DNA of 64,000 bases from Bacteroidales bacterium (GTDB taxonomy: Bacteria; Bacteroidota; Bacteroidia; Bacteroidales; UBA932), in contig JAFWPA010000056.1 in NCBI GenBank assembly GCA_017509685.1, positions 62,001-126,000 on the forward strand, read 5' to 3'. Shown here piece after piece: positions 19,612 through 28,529 of this stretch (its first letter is position 1; the number at the start of each line of letters is the position of its first letter). The notes under the pieces were generated by a model. It was not told where the DNA came from. It ran no database searches and worked only from the letters and a program-made list of their open reading frames with translations. A program made the position numbers and the translations under genes.

Positions 19612-19700
19612 CTTGCTGACTATCAGCACTAATAGAAATTCTCTTTAGCCCAAACGGACTAAAGAGAATTTTCATTATAGCTGAGTATCAATTAGTTAGC
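19609..19700 (-). repeat. Palindromic element, copy 2 (inverted relative to copy 1)
   Basis: This is the reverse complement of copy 1: the central 21 bases CTTTAGCCCAAACGGACTAAA are identical to the complement of copy 1's centre, within a stem AAATTCTCTTTAG/CTAAAGAGAATTT. The ends TAACTTGCTGACTATCAGC (19609 on) and, complemented, TAACTAATTGATACTCAGC (19698 back to 19680) are inverted repeats. The left end begins on the TAA stop codon of the GH3 gene. It lies between convergent genes and probably doubles as a bidirectional terminator. Confidence 0.82.
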
Positions 19701-19711
19701 TCAACACCGCG

Positions 19712-22700
19712 CTAGCCCACATACTCCGACGGGGGTACGCCGAATTGTTTTTTGAAGGAGGTGGAGAAGTGGGAGAGGGTGTTGAAGCCAGTCATCCAGG
19801 CGATTTCGCTCATGTTGTGTTTGCCTTCCTTCAGTAAATCGGCGGCGCGGTTCAGTTTGTACCGTTTGAAGAACACGGAGGGGTTTTCGCCGGTGAGGCC
19901 TTTTACCTTGTAATAGAACTTGGTGCGGGAGATCTTCATCATTTCCGTCATGCGCACGATATCCAGGTCTGCGTTGGCCAGTTCTTTCTCCATGAGTTCG
20001 TAGAGTTCCTGCATGAAGGCGGCGTCGCGCGGGGACAGGGCTTCGGGAGCGATGTCCTCGGTGGTGGTGGCGGCACCCAGCTGGCGGCGCAGTTTGTCGC
20101 GGTTTTCCAGCAGGGATGTGATGAGGGCCTGGAGGTAGGCGGGCTGGAAGGGCTTGGTGACGTAGGCATCGGCCCCCTTGTGCAGGCCTTCTACCTGGCT
20201 CTCAACGGCCACTTTAGCGGTGACCAGCACCACGGGGATGTGGGACAGTTGGAGGTCTCCCTTGATGCGGGAGCAGAGCTCATAGCCGTCCATGCCGGGC
20301 ATCACCACATCGGAAATCACCAGGTCCGGGACGTCCTCTTCCATGCCCTTGAGGGCGCTTTCGGCGTCAAAGTAGACGGAAACCTTGTACTGCGGTTTCA
20401 GTATCACCTTGAGGTAGTTGGCGATGTCGATGTCGTCGTCCACCACCGCGATGTGCTTCTTGGCGGCCTCTTCCTCGGGGTTGTCGGCAGATATGTCGGA
20501 CGCCAGCTGATGCGACGGCAGCTGGGGAGTGGCCGATGTGCGCTCGTCCTCCGAATAGGACGCCTCGCTCACGGGGAGCACCAGGCTGAAGAGGGCGCCG
20601 CCTTCCGGACGGTTCCACGCCTTGATGTAGCCGTGGTGCAGGGTGGCCAGCGCTCGCGCATAGAACAGGCCGATACCGGAGCCCGCGGCCTTCTTCCCGG
20701 CTTCGGACTGGTAGAAGCGCTCGAAGATCTTCTCCAGCTGGTCCTCGTCGATGCCGGGGCCGCTGTCGGAGACGCTGATGCAGGCCCACTGGGTATCTTT
20801 GTCGGCCGATGTGAGGGGGAAGCGGGCGGCGGCATCGGCCCGGGTGATGACGTCGAAGCCCAGCGACACCTTGCCGCCGGAGGGCGTGAACTTGAGGGCG
20901 TTGGACAGGAGGTTCATCACCATCTTCTGCACTTTGTCGGCGTCCACCCACATCTCGTAAGGGTCTTCCAGGCCGTAGGTGTTCAGCTCTATCTTCTTGG
21001 AGTTGGCGTTGAAGTTGAACAGTTCGGCGATATCCCGCAGGGGCTCCACGATGTCCATCTTGGCCACTTTCATCTGCAGCTTGCTGTTGCCGATGCGGTT
21101 GAAGTCCAGCAGCTGGTTCACCAGCGACAGCATCCAGGTGGTGTTGCGGCGGATGATGTCCACCAGCTTGCGGTCTGTGCCCTGAACGCTCTCCGAATCG
21201 CTTAGCTGCTGCGCAGGGCCCGCAATCATGGTGAGCGGGGTGCGGAACTCATGCGCCACGTTGGAGAAGTAGTTCATCTGGATCCTGTTCAGCTCTTTTT
21301 CGGCCTGCTGGGCCTCTTCTGCGCGCTCCCGTTCCCGGCGTACCTGCCAGATGCGACGGGCGGCTTCCTTGCGCACACGCTGTACGTGGTGCACGAACGT
21401 GTACAGGATGCCCAGGACTATCAGCCCCAGGAAGCCCCAGAGGATCCAGGCCCACCAGCTGCGCTGCCACGGCGGCATTACGCGGATATCCAGGGCCGCT
21501 TCCGTGCCCGTAATGGAATGGCTGCCGTTGGCGATGCGCACGAGCAGTTTGTACCGGCCGGGCGGCACGTTGGAGAAATAGGCGTTGTGGCGGGTGTCGA
21601 TGCGCACCCAGTCTTTGTCGAAGCCATCCAGCTTGTAGGCGTAACGGATTTGCTCGTACTCGCTGTAGTCCAGGGCGGCGAAGGAGATGTCAAAGGCGTT
21701 GTGGTTGTGGCGGATAACCACCTGGGGGTTGTCGATGAGCAGTTTGTCGATGGGGCCGTTCTCGCACGGCATCACCAGTTTGTTGTGGATGCTCAGGTTC
21801 TCGAACACCACAGGGACGGTGCGTCTGGCGGGGGCGTCCAGCGGGTTGAAACAGGTGAGCCCGTGGGTACCGCCGAAGACCAGGGTGCCGTCCGGCAGAA
21901 TGCACGAGGCGCGCTCCGAGTACTGGTCTCCGCCGGTGCCATCGGCCTCCCAGTAATGGATGAAATTGCCGGTGGTGCGGTCCAGCTTGCACAGGCCGTT
22001 CATGGTGCTTACCCAGATATTGCCCTGCAGGTCTTCCTCGATGGAACAGATGTCCAGGCAGGGGAGACCCTCCATGAGCGTTTTCTTCTTGGTCTTTTCA
22101 TTGCAAAAGATTAAGCCGTTGGAAATGGTGCCCAGCCACAGGTCTCCGGCGCTGTCTTTCACCAGCCGGCTGGGAATCATGACCGAACGGCGGATGGTGG
22201 CGGCCGCTTCTTCCGAAACAGGACGCTCCCGCACCTCCAGTGTATAGGTGTTCACTTCCATGGCGGGGTGGTTGTAGCAGGCGGCCATCAGCCGGCCGGC
22301 TTCCCGCATCAGGAGGTCCGGTACGTAGGTCCATTCCTGAGGGCCGGTGAGGCTTACGGTCTGCGTGCTGCGGGTGGTTTTGTCATAGCGGAACAGCGTG
22401 CTGCTGAAACCGCCCACCCAGATGTGCCCCTGGTCGTCCTCGGCGATGGAAAGGGGATTCTGGCAATAGAAGAAGTCCAGCTGGCGCAGGCGATGGCCGT
22501 CCCAGGAGCAGCGCACCACGCGCATCTTGTCGCTGAACAGCAGCCAAAGGTCTCCGGCGCTGTCACAGAACAGACGGGTGGCCCGGATATAACCCAGGTT
22601 GCTGTCCGGGATGAGGAAACTCACGTCTACCTGGCGCAGGGATTTATCGGCCAGCCTGTAGCACCACAGGCCGTCCATATAGGTGTTGATCCAGAGGTTG

Positions 22701-23773
22701 CCGTCCTTGTCCGTGCAAAGGGAGGTGACGGTCTTGTCCTTGAAGGCGTTCACCAGGGCCTTGTTCTCCCCAAACAGACCTTTAATATAATAGGAGGTGG
22801 CAAAGCCTTTGTCCATGGTGCCCATCCACAGGTTGCGGCGGCTGTCCTGGAAAAGGGTGCGCACTTCGGCGTCGGGGATGCTGTAGGGGAAGTCGTCGTC
22901 CCCTTGGAAGATTACCTTCTCCGGGTTCTTCTGATACAGGAAGAATCCTTTGCCGATGACGTTCATCAGCATGCGGTTGCCGTCTACGGGGAAGAGGATG
23001 TCCACGTCGCCGCCCATCAGCCGTTTCTCGGCGCGGATGGAAGAGGGGAGCGGGAGCCATTCCCCGGAGGAGATCTTCAGGATGGCCAGCCGGCCCATTC
23101 CGGAGAACCAGAGGCTGCCGTCGCGGGCATCGGCAATGTGAAAGGCCTGCAGGGGAAGCTGGCGGCTGGACAGCAGCTGCCAGTCCTTGGTGCTGTAGCA
23201 GTTGAGGGTGAAGCCGCCGCCGGTGATGACCCAGAGGTTGTCGTCGCGGTCCAGCAGCATGGAGGGCACGCCAAAGGCATTGAGTTCCCGGATAACGGGC
23301 CTTATCACGTCTTGGTCCGGTATATAACAATATAGGTTGGTATTGTTGGACAGGATGAGGCGGCCGGTGCGGGTTTGCAGGATGGTGCTCAGGTTGCGGT
23401 TGCCGTCTTCCACGGGTACGCGGTGGAAGTTGCCTTTGTCCGTGGTGAAGGCCACGCCGTTCATGGTGGCGATGCACAGCCGGCCGTCCTGCATGCTCAG
23501 GACGGCATTGATCTGGTTGTCCGGCAGACCCTGTTCGTCGTCCGTGGAGAAGAACTGCACGAATTCGTTACCGTCGAAGCGGTTGATGCCGCGCTGGGTG
23601 GCCATCCAGATATGGCCCAGCTTGTCCTCGGCGAAGGCGTTGACGTGCTGATTGGAAAGGCGGCCGGATAAAACCACGCTCCCTTCGGCGGGAGAGGGGA
23701 CTTCCAGACCGTTATACTCACAGGCACTGAGGGTTAGAAGGCTCAGGCCAAGGATGAATAGTTTATACTTCAT
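19712..23773 (-). CDS. Hybrid two-component system regulator (HTCS) of the PUL
   Basis: A 1,353-residue one-protein signalling system. Order: N-terminal signal with a lipobox-like LTLSAC (Cys18), about fourteen two-component propeller repeats (about residues 35-650), a Y_Y_Y domain (about 700-766), one membrane helix (about 774-795), histidine kinase with phospho-acceptor His841 (HEFRTPL) and ATPase motifs (NLLSNALKFTP, DSGPGID, GSGIGL), a receiver domain with phospho-acceptor Asp1155 (LVISDVVMPG), and a C-terminal AraC-type DNA-binding domain (about 1265-1353). The periplasmic propeller binds an oligosaccharide and switches on PUL genes. The start at 23773 is chosen because the next 79 upstream residues are not signal-like and overlap the divergent promoter region. 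It is divergent from the carboxylesterase-SusC-SusD operon, the expected target. Confidence 0.95.
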   Translation of the reverse strand: MKYKLFILGLSLLTLSACEYNGLEVPSPAEGSVVLSGRLSNQHVNAFAEDKLGHIWMATQRGINRFDGNEFVQFFSTDDEQGLPDNQINAVLSMQDGRLCIATMNGVAFTTDKGNFHRVPVEDGNRNLSTILQTRTGRLILSNNTNLYCYIPDQDVIRPVIRELNAFGVPSMLLDRDDNLWVITGGGFTLNCYSTKDWQLLSSRQLPLQAFHIADARDGSLWFSGMGRLAILKISSGEWLPLPSSIRAEKRLMGGDVDILFPVDGNRMLMNVIGKGFFLYQKNPEKVIFQGDDDFPYSIPDAEVRTLFQDSRRNLWMGTMDKGFATSYYIKGLFGENKALVNAFKDKTVTSLCTDKDGNLWINTYMDGLWCYRLADKSLRQVDVSFLIPDSNLGYIRATRLFCDSAGDLWLLFSDKMRVVRCSWDGHRLRQLDFFYCQNPLSIAEDDQGHIWVGGFSSTLFRYDKTTRSTQTVSLTGPQEWTYVPDLLMREAGRLMAACYNHPAMEVNTYTLEVRERPVSEEAAATIRRSVMIPSRLVKDSAGDLWLGTISNGLIFCNEKTKKKTLMEGLPCLDICSIEEDLQGNIWVSTMNGLCKLDRTTGNFIHYWEADGTGGDQYSERASCILPDGTLVFGGTHGLTCFNPLDAPARRTVPVVFENLSIHNKLVMPCENGPIDKLLIDNPQVVIRHNHNAFDISFAALDYSEYEQIRYAYKLDGFDKDWVRIDTRHNAYFSNVPPGRYKLLVRIANGSHSITGTEAALDIRVMPPWQRSWWAWILWGFLGLIVLGILYTFVHHVQRVRKEAARRIWQVRRERERAEEAQQAEKELNRIQMNYFSNVAHEFRTPLTMIAGPAQQLSDSESVQGTDRKLVDIIRRNTTWMLSLVNQLLDFNRIGNSKLQMKVAKMDIVEPLRDIAELFNFNANSKKIELNTYGLEDPYEMWVDADKVQKMVMNLLSNALKFTPSGGKVSLGFDVITRADAAARFPLTSADKDTQWACISVSDSGPGIDEDQLEKIFERFYQSEAGKKAAGSGIGLFYARALATLHHGYIKAWNRPEGGALFSLVLPVSEASYSEDERTSATPQLPSHQLASDISADNPEEEAAKKHIAVVDDDIDIANYLKVILKPQYKVSVYFDAESALKGMEEDVPDLVISDVVMPGMDGYELCSRIKGDLQLSHIPVVLVTAKVAVESQVEGLHKGADAYVTKPFQPAYLQALITSLLENRDKLRRQLGAATTTEDIAPEALSPRDAAFMQELYELMEKELANADLDIVRMTEMMKISRTKFYYKVKGLTGENPSVFFKRYKLNRAADLLKEGKHNMSEIAWMTGFNTLSHFSTSFKKQFGVPPSEYVG

Positions 23774-23879
23774 AGTACAAATATAATCATTTTGAACACC
23801 TAAAAAAACATTTGAAAATGTGAAAAAACTTGTGTAAACGAAAAAATCCATCTTTGCATCCGTAAACTGTGCACACGTA
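23774..23879. promoter_or_regulatory. Divergent regulatory region, HTCS versus SusC operon
   Basis: A 106-base AT-rich spacer between divergent genes. On the minus strand TATATTTG (complement of 23778-23785) is a good -7 box only four bases before the HTCS ATG, so the transcript could be leaderless or nearly so. On the plus strand CATCTTTG (23849-23856) is a 7-of-8 match placed about 23 bases before the carboxylesterase start; no good TTTG box is spaced correctly, as expected for an activator-dependent promoter. The HTCS AraC domain would be expected to bind here; I see no certain operator repeat. Confidence 0.6.
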
Positions 23880-25346
23880 ATGACACTAAAACCCAACTTG
23901 GCAATTGTTTCGGCCATCCTTCTCCTCACCGCTTGCGGACAACCCGCCCAGCGTGTCAGCAAGGAATGTGTCTCCGAGCTGGAGACATCGGCCAAAGCTT
24001 CCACCGTCAATACCCAGAGCGGCCCGGTATGCGGCTACATCGACGACGGCGTTTTCGTTTACAAAGGCATTCCCTACGGTCAGGCCCAACGCTTTATGGC
24101 CCCCACGGATCCCGAACCCTGGAAAGAGGTTAGGGCCAGCCGTTCCTACGGTCCGGTGGCTCCCCACGGAGACCGCATGGGCTGGCAGGACGACAACCAG
24201 GCTTTCACCATGCACTGGGACGACGGTTATCCCGGCGAGGACTGCCTGCGGGTGAACGTCTGGACTTCCCGCATCAAGGCCGATGTCAAGATGCCCGTTA
24301 TGGTATGGCTGCACGGCGGCGGCTTCTCCGAGGGTTCCTCCCAGGAGCAGGCCGGCTACGACGGCACCAACCTGGCCCGTAACCACGGCGTGGTGGTGGT
24401 GTCCCTGAATCACCGGCTCAACGCCCTGGGCTTCCTGGACCTGAGCGCATACGGAGCAAAATACGCCCACAGCGGCAACGTGGGCATGATGGACATCGTG
24501 AAAGCCCTGGAATGGGTGAAGGCCAACATCGCCAACTTCGGCGGAGATCCTTCCAACGTCACCATCTTCGGACAGAGCGGCGGCGGCGGAAAGGTGAGCA
24601 CCCTCATGGCCATGCCCAGCGCCAAGGGCCTCTTCCACAAGGCCATCGTTGAGAGCGGCTCCATCTTCAACCTGATGGATCCCAAATATTCCCGCCGCAT
24701 CGGTGCCGCCACCGTGGCCAAGCTGGGGCTCAAGCCTTCCCAGATTGACCAGATGGCCGAAGTCCCTTACCCCCAGCTGCTGGCCGCCTATCGGGAGGCC
24801 GTGCAGCAGGTATCGGCCGAAGCCCGTCAGGACGGCGCCCTGCCCACCAACTTCCTGGACATGATCCTCTTCGGCCAGTGCCCTGTGGTGGACGGCGAGA
24901 TCATTCCCTTCCAGCCCTCCACGCCGGAGGCCCTGGCCCTGTCCAAGGACGTCCCTACTATTATAGGTACGGTTTACCACGAATTCACCCGGGATCAGGA
25001 AGATCCTATCTTCAAGCCCCTGGCCCTGCAGCAGGCAGGGGACCGCACCGCCGCCGGCTGCGCTCCTGTGTACTTCTACCAGTTCACCTGGGAGAGCCCC
25101 GTGCTGGACGGCGCCCTGGGCAGCACCCACTGCATCGAAATCCCCTTCGTGTTTGACAACGTGCTCCGTCACCGCACCTTCACGGGCGGGGGAGAGGACG
25201 CCGTTCAGCTGGGCCACCGCGTGAGCAAGCTGTGGACCAGTTTTGCCAAAACCGGAAAACCCCAGGCCGAGGGAATGCCCGTATGGGAACCCTGGCCCAA
25301 CTATATGAAAATCAATATAGAATCAACTATTCAATTAATCCATTAA
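23880..25346 (+). CDS. Type-B carboxylesterase lipoprotein (CE10-like), first gene of the SusC operon
   Basis: A 488-residue alpha/beta hydrolase lipoprotein (lipobox at Cys19, LLLTAC). Type-B carboxylesterase features: EDCLRVNVWTS, oxyanion loop HGGGF, nucleophile Ser233 in GQSGGG, Glu368 in GTVYHEF and His417 in STHCIEIPFVF form the expected Ser-Glu-His triad. Between the Glu motif and the APVYFYQFTW strand only about 25 residues remain, where relatives have roughly 55-90, so the lid/regulatory subdomain is shortened. It begins the operon that continues, after 18 bases, with SusC; this is an unusual first gene. Likely substrates are acyl or aryl esters on the imported glycan, but this family also includes general esterases. 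Confidence 0.88.
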   Translation: MTLKPNLAIVSAILLLTACGQPAQRVSKECVSELETSAKASTVNTQSGPVCGYIDDGVFVYKGIPYGQAQRFMAPTDPEPWKEVRASRSYGPVAPHGDRMGWQDDNQAFTMHWDDGYPGEDCLRVNVWTSRIKADVKMPVMVWLHGGGFSEGSSQEQAGYDGTNLARNHGVVVVSLNHRLNALGFLDLSAYGAKYAHSGNVGMMDIVKALEWVKANIANFGGDPSNVTIFGQSGGGGKVSTLMAMPSAKGLFHKAIVESGSIFNLMDPKYSRRIGAATVAKLGLKPSQIDQMAEVPYPQLLAAYREAVQQVSAEARQDGALPTNFLDMILFGQCPVVDGEIIPFQPSTPEALALSKDVPTIIGTVYHEFTRDQEDPIFKPLALQQAGDRTAAGCAPVYFYQFTWESPVLDGALGSTHCIEIPFVFDNVLRHRTFTGGGEDAVQLGHRVSKLWTSFAKTGKPQAEGMPVWEPWPNYMKINIESTIQLIH

Positions 25347-25364
25347 CCAATTAAAACTGATCAC

Positions 25365-28300
25365 ATGAGAAAATCTCTGCTGATGAAGATGACAACCCTG
25401 GCGTTGTCTCTCCTTGTGGGATGGTCCCTCGCTGCCCAACAGAAGGTGACCGTCTCCGGTGTAGTTGTTGACGATCAGAACGAGCCGATGATTGCGGCTG
25501 GTGTTGTCCAGAAGGGCACCACCAACGGCACCATCACCGATCTGGACGGTAACTTCACCCTCACGGTTCCGGCCGGTGCCGTTATCGAATTCTCTTCGGT
25601 GGGTTACATCACCGTAGAGCACGTGGCCACCAAGACCGAGACCATTACCATCAAGATGCTCACCGACACCCAGATGATCGAAGAGACCGTCGTGGTGGGT
25701 TACGGTGTCCAGAAGAAGTCCGACCTCACCGGTGCTATCTCCCAGGTGAAGAGCGAGGACATCGCCAACCGTACCATCACTTCTCCGGAAGCTGCCCTCC
25801 AGGGTAAGACCGCCGGTGTGCAGGCCTTCGCAAGTTCTGCCGCTCCTGGTGCTACCCCCGCTATCCGTGTGCGTGGTATCTCCTCCAACAACGATGCTAA
25901 CCCGCTGTATGTTGTGGATGGCCGTATCACTTCTTCCATTTCCGGTATCGACCCTAACGATATCGAATCCATGGAAGTGCTGAAGGACGGTGCCTCCGCT
26001 GCTATCTACGGTGCCGAAGCCGGTAACGGTGTGGTGATGATCACCACCCGCCGCGGTAAGGGCGACGGTAAGATCAGCTACAGCTATCAGCTCTCTTCCC
26101 AGAGCCTTGGTAAGGTTCCTCAGGTGATGAACGCCGAGCAGTACCTCCAGTTCTACCTCGAAAAAGGTTCCTTCACCCTGAACGATGTTTACACCAAGTG
26201 GGACCAGAAGACCAACACCGACTGGGTGAAAGAGTCTTATGAGAATTCCTTCATGCACCACCACAACCTCACCTTCAGTGCCGGTAACGACCGCGGAAAC
26301 CTCTATGTTTCCGGTTCCTACCTGAACAACGATGGTATGTTCGTGGGCAAGTCCGATGTGTACGAGCGTTTCACCGGTATGGTCAACGGTTCCTGGAAGT
26401 TCAAGAGCTGGCTGGAGGTTCAGACCAACAACCAGGTTGAATACTACAAGGTCCGCTCCATCTCCGAAGGTTCCGACTACGGTTCCGCCGTTCTGGCCGC
26501 CCTGCAGCTGGATCCTATGACCCTTCCTTATTATGAGGTAGGTCAGGAGCCCGACTTCATCAAGCAGTACATCAACGAAGGCAAGAGCCTTCTCGCCGAC
26601 GAAAAGGGCCGCATCTACGGTATCTCCCAGTTCCTCGTATCCGAGAACGTGAACCCGCTGGTTCAGAGAGACCGCAGCTACTCCATCTCCAAGGGTTTCA
26701 ACATCAACGGTTCCACCGCCATCAACCTGAAGCCCATCCAGAACCTCACCATCACCTCCCGTCTGGGTTATCGTCTCAGCGCCGGTGACAGCTATGGTTA
26801 CAGCCACGACTACTTTGTGAACGACAGTTACGCTCACCAGTACTATATGAGCGTGAACGCCAGCTCCAGCAACAGCATCTACTACCAGTGGGAAAACTTC
26901 GTCAACTGGTTCCAGCAGTTCGGCAAGCACACCGTGACCGCCATGGCCGGTGTATCCTACAGCCAGAGCCGCAGCTACAGCGCCTCTGCCGGTGTGAGCG
27001 GTTCCGATGCCAACGGTGTCATTGACTTCGGTCTCAAGAGAGACGACCCTCTGTTCTACTACATCAGCCAGGCTACCCCTACCGCCACCAAGTCCGTGGG
27101 CGGTGGTGTTGAAAACTTCAGCCGCAAGTATTCCTACTTCGGCCGTATTGGTTGGAGCTACCTGAACAAGTACAACGTGCAGGCTACTCTCCGTGCCGAT
27201 GCCGCTGACCTTTCCGTGCTGCCCAAGCCCATGCGCTGGGGTTACTTCCCGTCTGTGTCCGCCGGTTGGACCTTCTCCGAGGAGCCTTTCTTCGCTCCCA
27301 TCAAGAGCGTGTTCAACTTCGCTAAACTGCGTCTGAGCTGGGGCCAGAACGGTTCCATCGCCGGTCTGGGCGGTTATTCCTATGCCAACGACATTTCCTC
27401 TACCGGTCAGTATCCTACCGGTCTGATGAATGCCGACGGTTCCTTCCAGTACATCATCGGCTACGCCCCCTCCGCTGCCGGTAACCAGGAGCTGAAGTGG
27501 GAAACCTCCGAGCAGTTCAACGTCGGTCTCGACCTCCGCTTCCTGCAGGATCGTCTGTCCGTCACCTTCGACTGGTTCGACAAGATGACCAAGGACCTGA
27601 TTGTGACCGGTATCACCACCTCCACCATCGTGGGTATCGGCGCTTCCCCGCTGAACGCCGGTAATATCGACAACAAGGGTATCGAACTGGAAGTCCGCTG
27701 GAAAGACCAGGTTGGTGACTTCAACTATGGCATCAGCGCCAACTTCTCTACCCTGAAGAACACGGTGACCTACCTGCACCCCACTCTGAAGGACGGTATC
27801 GGCGGTACTAGCGTACGTAACTACGGCGCCGTCACCCGTTTCGAGAAAGGCTATCCCGCATGGCACCTCTATGGCTATGAATATGTAGGCGTTAACAAGG
27901 AAACCGGTGAAGCTCTCTTCAATCACTATATTCCTGAGACGGATGCCGACGGTAACGAAACCGGCAACTACATCCTGGACGCCGAACCCACCACTGCTCC
28001 CAGCGACAGCGACAGACGTCACCTGGGTTCCGGTATCCCTACCTATAACTATGGTCTCACCTTCAACGCCGGCTGGAAGGGCATCGACTTCCTGGTGTTC
28101 CTCACCGGTGCAGGCGGAAACAAGATCCTGAACGCCCTGTGCAACGTGGACTATCCTACCAACCGTCTCACCTTCCTCACGGAAAATCGCTGGACGGCCT
28201 CCAACCCCAACGGTACTACTCCTGCTGCCAAGGCTCCTAACTACACCCAGTATCTCGTATCCAGCGGTGTCGTATTCGATGCCAGCTACATGAAGATCAA

Positions 28301-28517
28301 GCAGATCCAGCTGGGTTACAGCTTCCCGAAGAATCTGCTCCGCAAGATTCTCCTCGACCAGCTGCGTCTCTACGTCTCCCTCGACGACTGGTTCACCTTC
28401 ACCAAGTATCCGGGCTTCGATCCTGAAATCGTTGGCCAGGGTGCCAATATGGGCGTGGACAAGGGTAACTATCCTACCTCCAAGAAGGTTGTCTTCGGTG
28501 TTAACATCACTTTCTAA
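25365..28517 (+). CDS. susC: SusC-like TonB-dependent outer-membrane transporter
   Basis: A 1,050-residue barrel transporter. After the signal peptide (ending SLAAQ) comes a carboxypeptidase-regulatory-like domain (about 27-105, VSGVVVDDQNEPMIAAGV and IEFSSVGYITVE), the TonB-box/plug region (VVVGYGVQKKSDLTGAIS to VMITTRRG, about 113-225) with the SusC signature PLYVVDGR, then the 22-strand barrel ending VVFGVNITF. It imports oligosaccharides captured by the SusD partner, using energy from TonB-ExbBD. An in-frame second Met six residues in is an alternative start. The susD gene follows after 12 bases. No FecR or anti-sigma gene is nearby, so regulation is by the HTCS. Confidence 0.96.
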   Translation: MRKSLLMKMTTLALSLLVGWSLAAQQKVTVSGVVVDDQNEPMIAAGVVQKGTTNGTITDLDGNFTLTVPAGAVIEFSSVGYITVEHVATKTETITIKMLTDTQMIEETVVVGYGVQKKSDLTGAISQVKSEDIANRTITSPEAALQGKTAGVQAFASSAAPGATPAIRVRGISSNNDANPLYVVDGRITSSISGIDPNDIESMEVLKDGASAAIYGAEAGNGVVMITTRRGKGDGKISYSYQLSSQSLGKVPQVMNAEQYLQFYLEKGSFTLNDVYTKWDQKTNTDWVKESYENSFMHHHNLTFSAGNDRGNLYVSGSYLNNDGMFVGKSDVYERFTGMVNGSWKFKSWLEVQTNNQVEYYKVRSISEGSDYGSAVLAALQLDPMTLPYYEVGQEPDFIKQYINEGKSLLADEKGRIYGISQFLVSENVNPLVQRDRSYSISKGFNINGSTAINLKPIQNLTITSRLGYRLSAGDSYGYSHDYFVNDSYAHQYYMSVNASSSNSIYYQWENFVNWFQQFGKHTVTAMAGVSYSQSRSYSASAGVSGSDANGVIDFGLKRDDPLFYYISQATPTATKSVGGGVENFSRKYSYFGRIGWSYLNKYNVQATLRADAADLSVLPKPMRWGYFPSVSAGWTFSEEPFFAPIKSVFNFAKLRLSWGQNGSIAGLGGYSYANDISSTGQYPTGLMNADGSFQYIIGYAPSAAGNQELKWETSEQFNVGLDLRFLQDRLSVTFDWFDKMTKDLIVTGITTSTIVGIGASPLNAGNIDNKGIELEVRWKDQVGDFNYGISANFSTLKNTVTYLHPTLKDGIGGTSVRNYGAVTRFEKGYPAWHLYGYEYVGVNKETGEALFNHYIPETDADGNETGNYILDAEPTTAPSDSDRRHLGSGIPTYNYGLTFNAGWKGIDFLVFLTGAGGNKILNALCNVDYPTNRLTFLTENRWTASNPNGTTPAAKAPNYTQYLVSSGVVFDASYMKIKQIQLGYSFPKNLLRKILLDQLRLYVSLDDWFTFTKYPGFDPEIVGQGANMGVDKGNYPTSKKVVFGVNITF

Positions 28518-28529
28518 TCTGACTGCCTT

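Noticed and set aside
23774..24010. 79-residue N-terminal extension of the HTCS
   Set aside because: It would overlap the divergent carboxylesterase gene and the promoter region; the internal Met at 23773 begins a proper export signal.
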